From: an uncultured Fenollaria sp.
GTDB taxonomy: Bacteria > Bacillota > Clostridia > Tissierellales > Peptoniphilaceae
Length of the DNA: 14,722 nucleotides
Assembly: GCF_934202865.1 (NCBI RefSeq)
Contig: NZ_CAKPYL010000036.1
Location: 1 to 14,722 of the forward strand
Direction: 5' to 3'
Shown here: piece after piece, positions 14,395 through 14,722 of the stretch
Position numbering within the stretch: position 1 is the first letter of the stretch
How the letters are laid out: the number at the start of each line of letters is the position of its first letter
The notes under the pieces: generated by a model
What the model saw: the letters and a program-made list of their open reading frames with translations, nothing else
Databases searched by the model: none
Told to the model about the DNA's origin: nothing
Position numbers and translations under genes: made by a program

Positions 14395-14410
14395 TGTAAA
14401 TGTGTTTACA
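14395..14410. promoter_or_regulatory. 16-bp dyad TGTAAA-N4-TTTACA
   Basis: A perfect 6-4-6 inverted repeat in the gap between oppF and the convergent regulator gene. It looks like a repressor operator but sits between converging genes. A CATAAT (14414-14419) and a TTGATA (14388-14393) flank it with a too-long 20-bp spacing, so a promoter is doubtful. Otherwise 14420-14480 is plain A/T-rich sequence in which I see nothing. Confidence 0.35.
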
Positions 14411-14481
14411 TTGCATAATCATCATGTTTTATCTAAAAAATTAAACTTTAAGATCTAATTTAAATAAATTAGTGACTACAA

Positions 14482-14514
14482 AAGCAGATGCATCTTAGGT
14501 GCATCTGCTTCTTT
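14482..14514. terminator. Terminator after the importer operon (bidirectional)
   Basis: AAGCAGATGCA (14482-14492) pairs perfectly over 11 bp with TGCATCTGCTT (14500-14510), followed by C-TTT. On the minus strand the stem is followed by TTTTG. It most likely ends the oppA-F transcript, about 235 bases past the oppF stop. Confidence 0.85.
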
Positions 14515-14528
14515 ATGTCTTAGAGCAC

Positions 14529-14556
14529 AAAAAAGGAGCTAGAAAAAACTAACTCC
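14529..14556 (-). terminator. Terminator of the convergent regulator gene
   Basis: On the minus strand GGAGTTAG and CTAGCTCC (14549-14556 with 14535-14542) form an 8-bp stem with one G-U pair and a U6 loop, followed by six T (14529-14534). It lies 14 bases past the stop codon of the gene at 14571. Confidence 0.85.
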
Positions 14557-14570
14557 ATAAAAAACATTAT

Positions 14571-14722
14571 CTATTTATTTTTCTTTACATAATCTAAGAC
14601 AAAGTCTTTAAATCTCTTACCAAGTGGGTTTAGAGGCTTTTCTCTGTGATACAAGAAGTAAAAGTCTCTTGAGAAATCCACACCTTTTATGTTAAGGTAC
14701 TTAATTCTCTTTTCCTTAATAT
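14571..14722 (-). CDS. C-terminal end of a probable LysR-type regulator (partial)
   Basis: The last 49 codons of a minus-strand gene that runs off the right edge; stop TAG at 14571-14573. The visible end includes VDFSRDFYFLYHREKPLNPL followed by GKRFKDFVLDYV. A hydrophobic R-x-F-Y/W-x-x-Y pattern followed by PLNPLGKRF is how many LysR-type regulators end their effector-binding domain (the arginine-led strand, then the last helix). The DNA-binding domain lies outside the window, so the assignment rests on this C-terminal pattern alone. Confidence 0.55.
   Translation of the reverse strand, partial: IKEKRIKYLNIKGVDFSRDFYFLYHREKPLNPLGKRFKDFVLDYVKKNK

Overview
The window looks like chromosomal DNA from a low-GC, Gram-positive anaerobe. 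The signs are strong AGGAGG-type ribosome binding sites, A/T-ending codons, TTGNNN-17-TATAAT promoters and short U-tailed terminators. The gene content (histidine degradation plus a peptide importer) fits an amino-acid- and peptide-fermenting member of the Clostridia/Tissierellia. The genus is an inference and was not tested.

Positions 1-292 hold a cluster of six DnaA-box-like 9-mers, all in one orientation, followed by a very A/T-rich stretch and a clean promoter. This resembles part of a replication origin, although neither dnaA nor rpmH is in view. Positions 293-1822 encode a secreted protein with two stalk-domain (copper amine oxidase N-terminal-like) half-repeats. A bidirectional terminator separates it from a convergent DUF3841-like gene (1877-2500, minus).

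Positions 2553-8182 are a histidine-utilisation operon on the plus strand: hutH, hutU (long, about 680-residue form) and hutI, followed by a LuxR/NarL-type regulator that overlaps hutI. The genes are tightly packed or overlapping. The three enzymes take histidine through urocanate and imidazolone propionate to N-formimidoylglutamate; no enzyme for the next step is in the window. The hut leader is unusual: between a strong promoter and hutH there is a 17-codon candidate leader peptide with two His codons, whose stop codon touches the foot of a terminator hairpin. This is an attenuation/antitermination arrangement.

Positions 8183-8780 are a 598-base gap with no convincing gene. It carries the hut operon terminator, a 12-bp GC-rich palindrome, an uninterrupted array of seven 18-bp tandem repeats, an extended -10 promoter and a roughly 165-nt leader with nested helices.

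Positions 8781-14246 are a five-gene Opp/Dpp-type peptide ABC importer: lipoprotein, two permeases and two ATPases. A GC-rich stem-loop lies between the binding-protein gene and the permeases. The OppF-like ATPase has LDGGR in place of the LSGGQ signature.

Positions 14247-14722 hold a 125-bp imperfect inverted repeat starting one base after the oppF stop, a small dyad, two terminators, and the C-terminal end of a convergent gene that looks like a LysR-type regulator.

Taken together, the importer could bring in peptides whose histidine feeds the hut enzymes, with the LuxR-type protein placed between the two units. That link rests on gene order only. The items most worth following up are the hut leader, the 18-bp repeat array, the structured oppA leader, the 125-bp palindromic element and the DnaA-box cluster.
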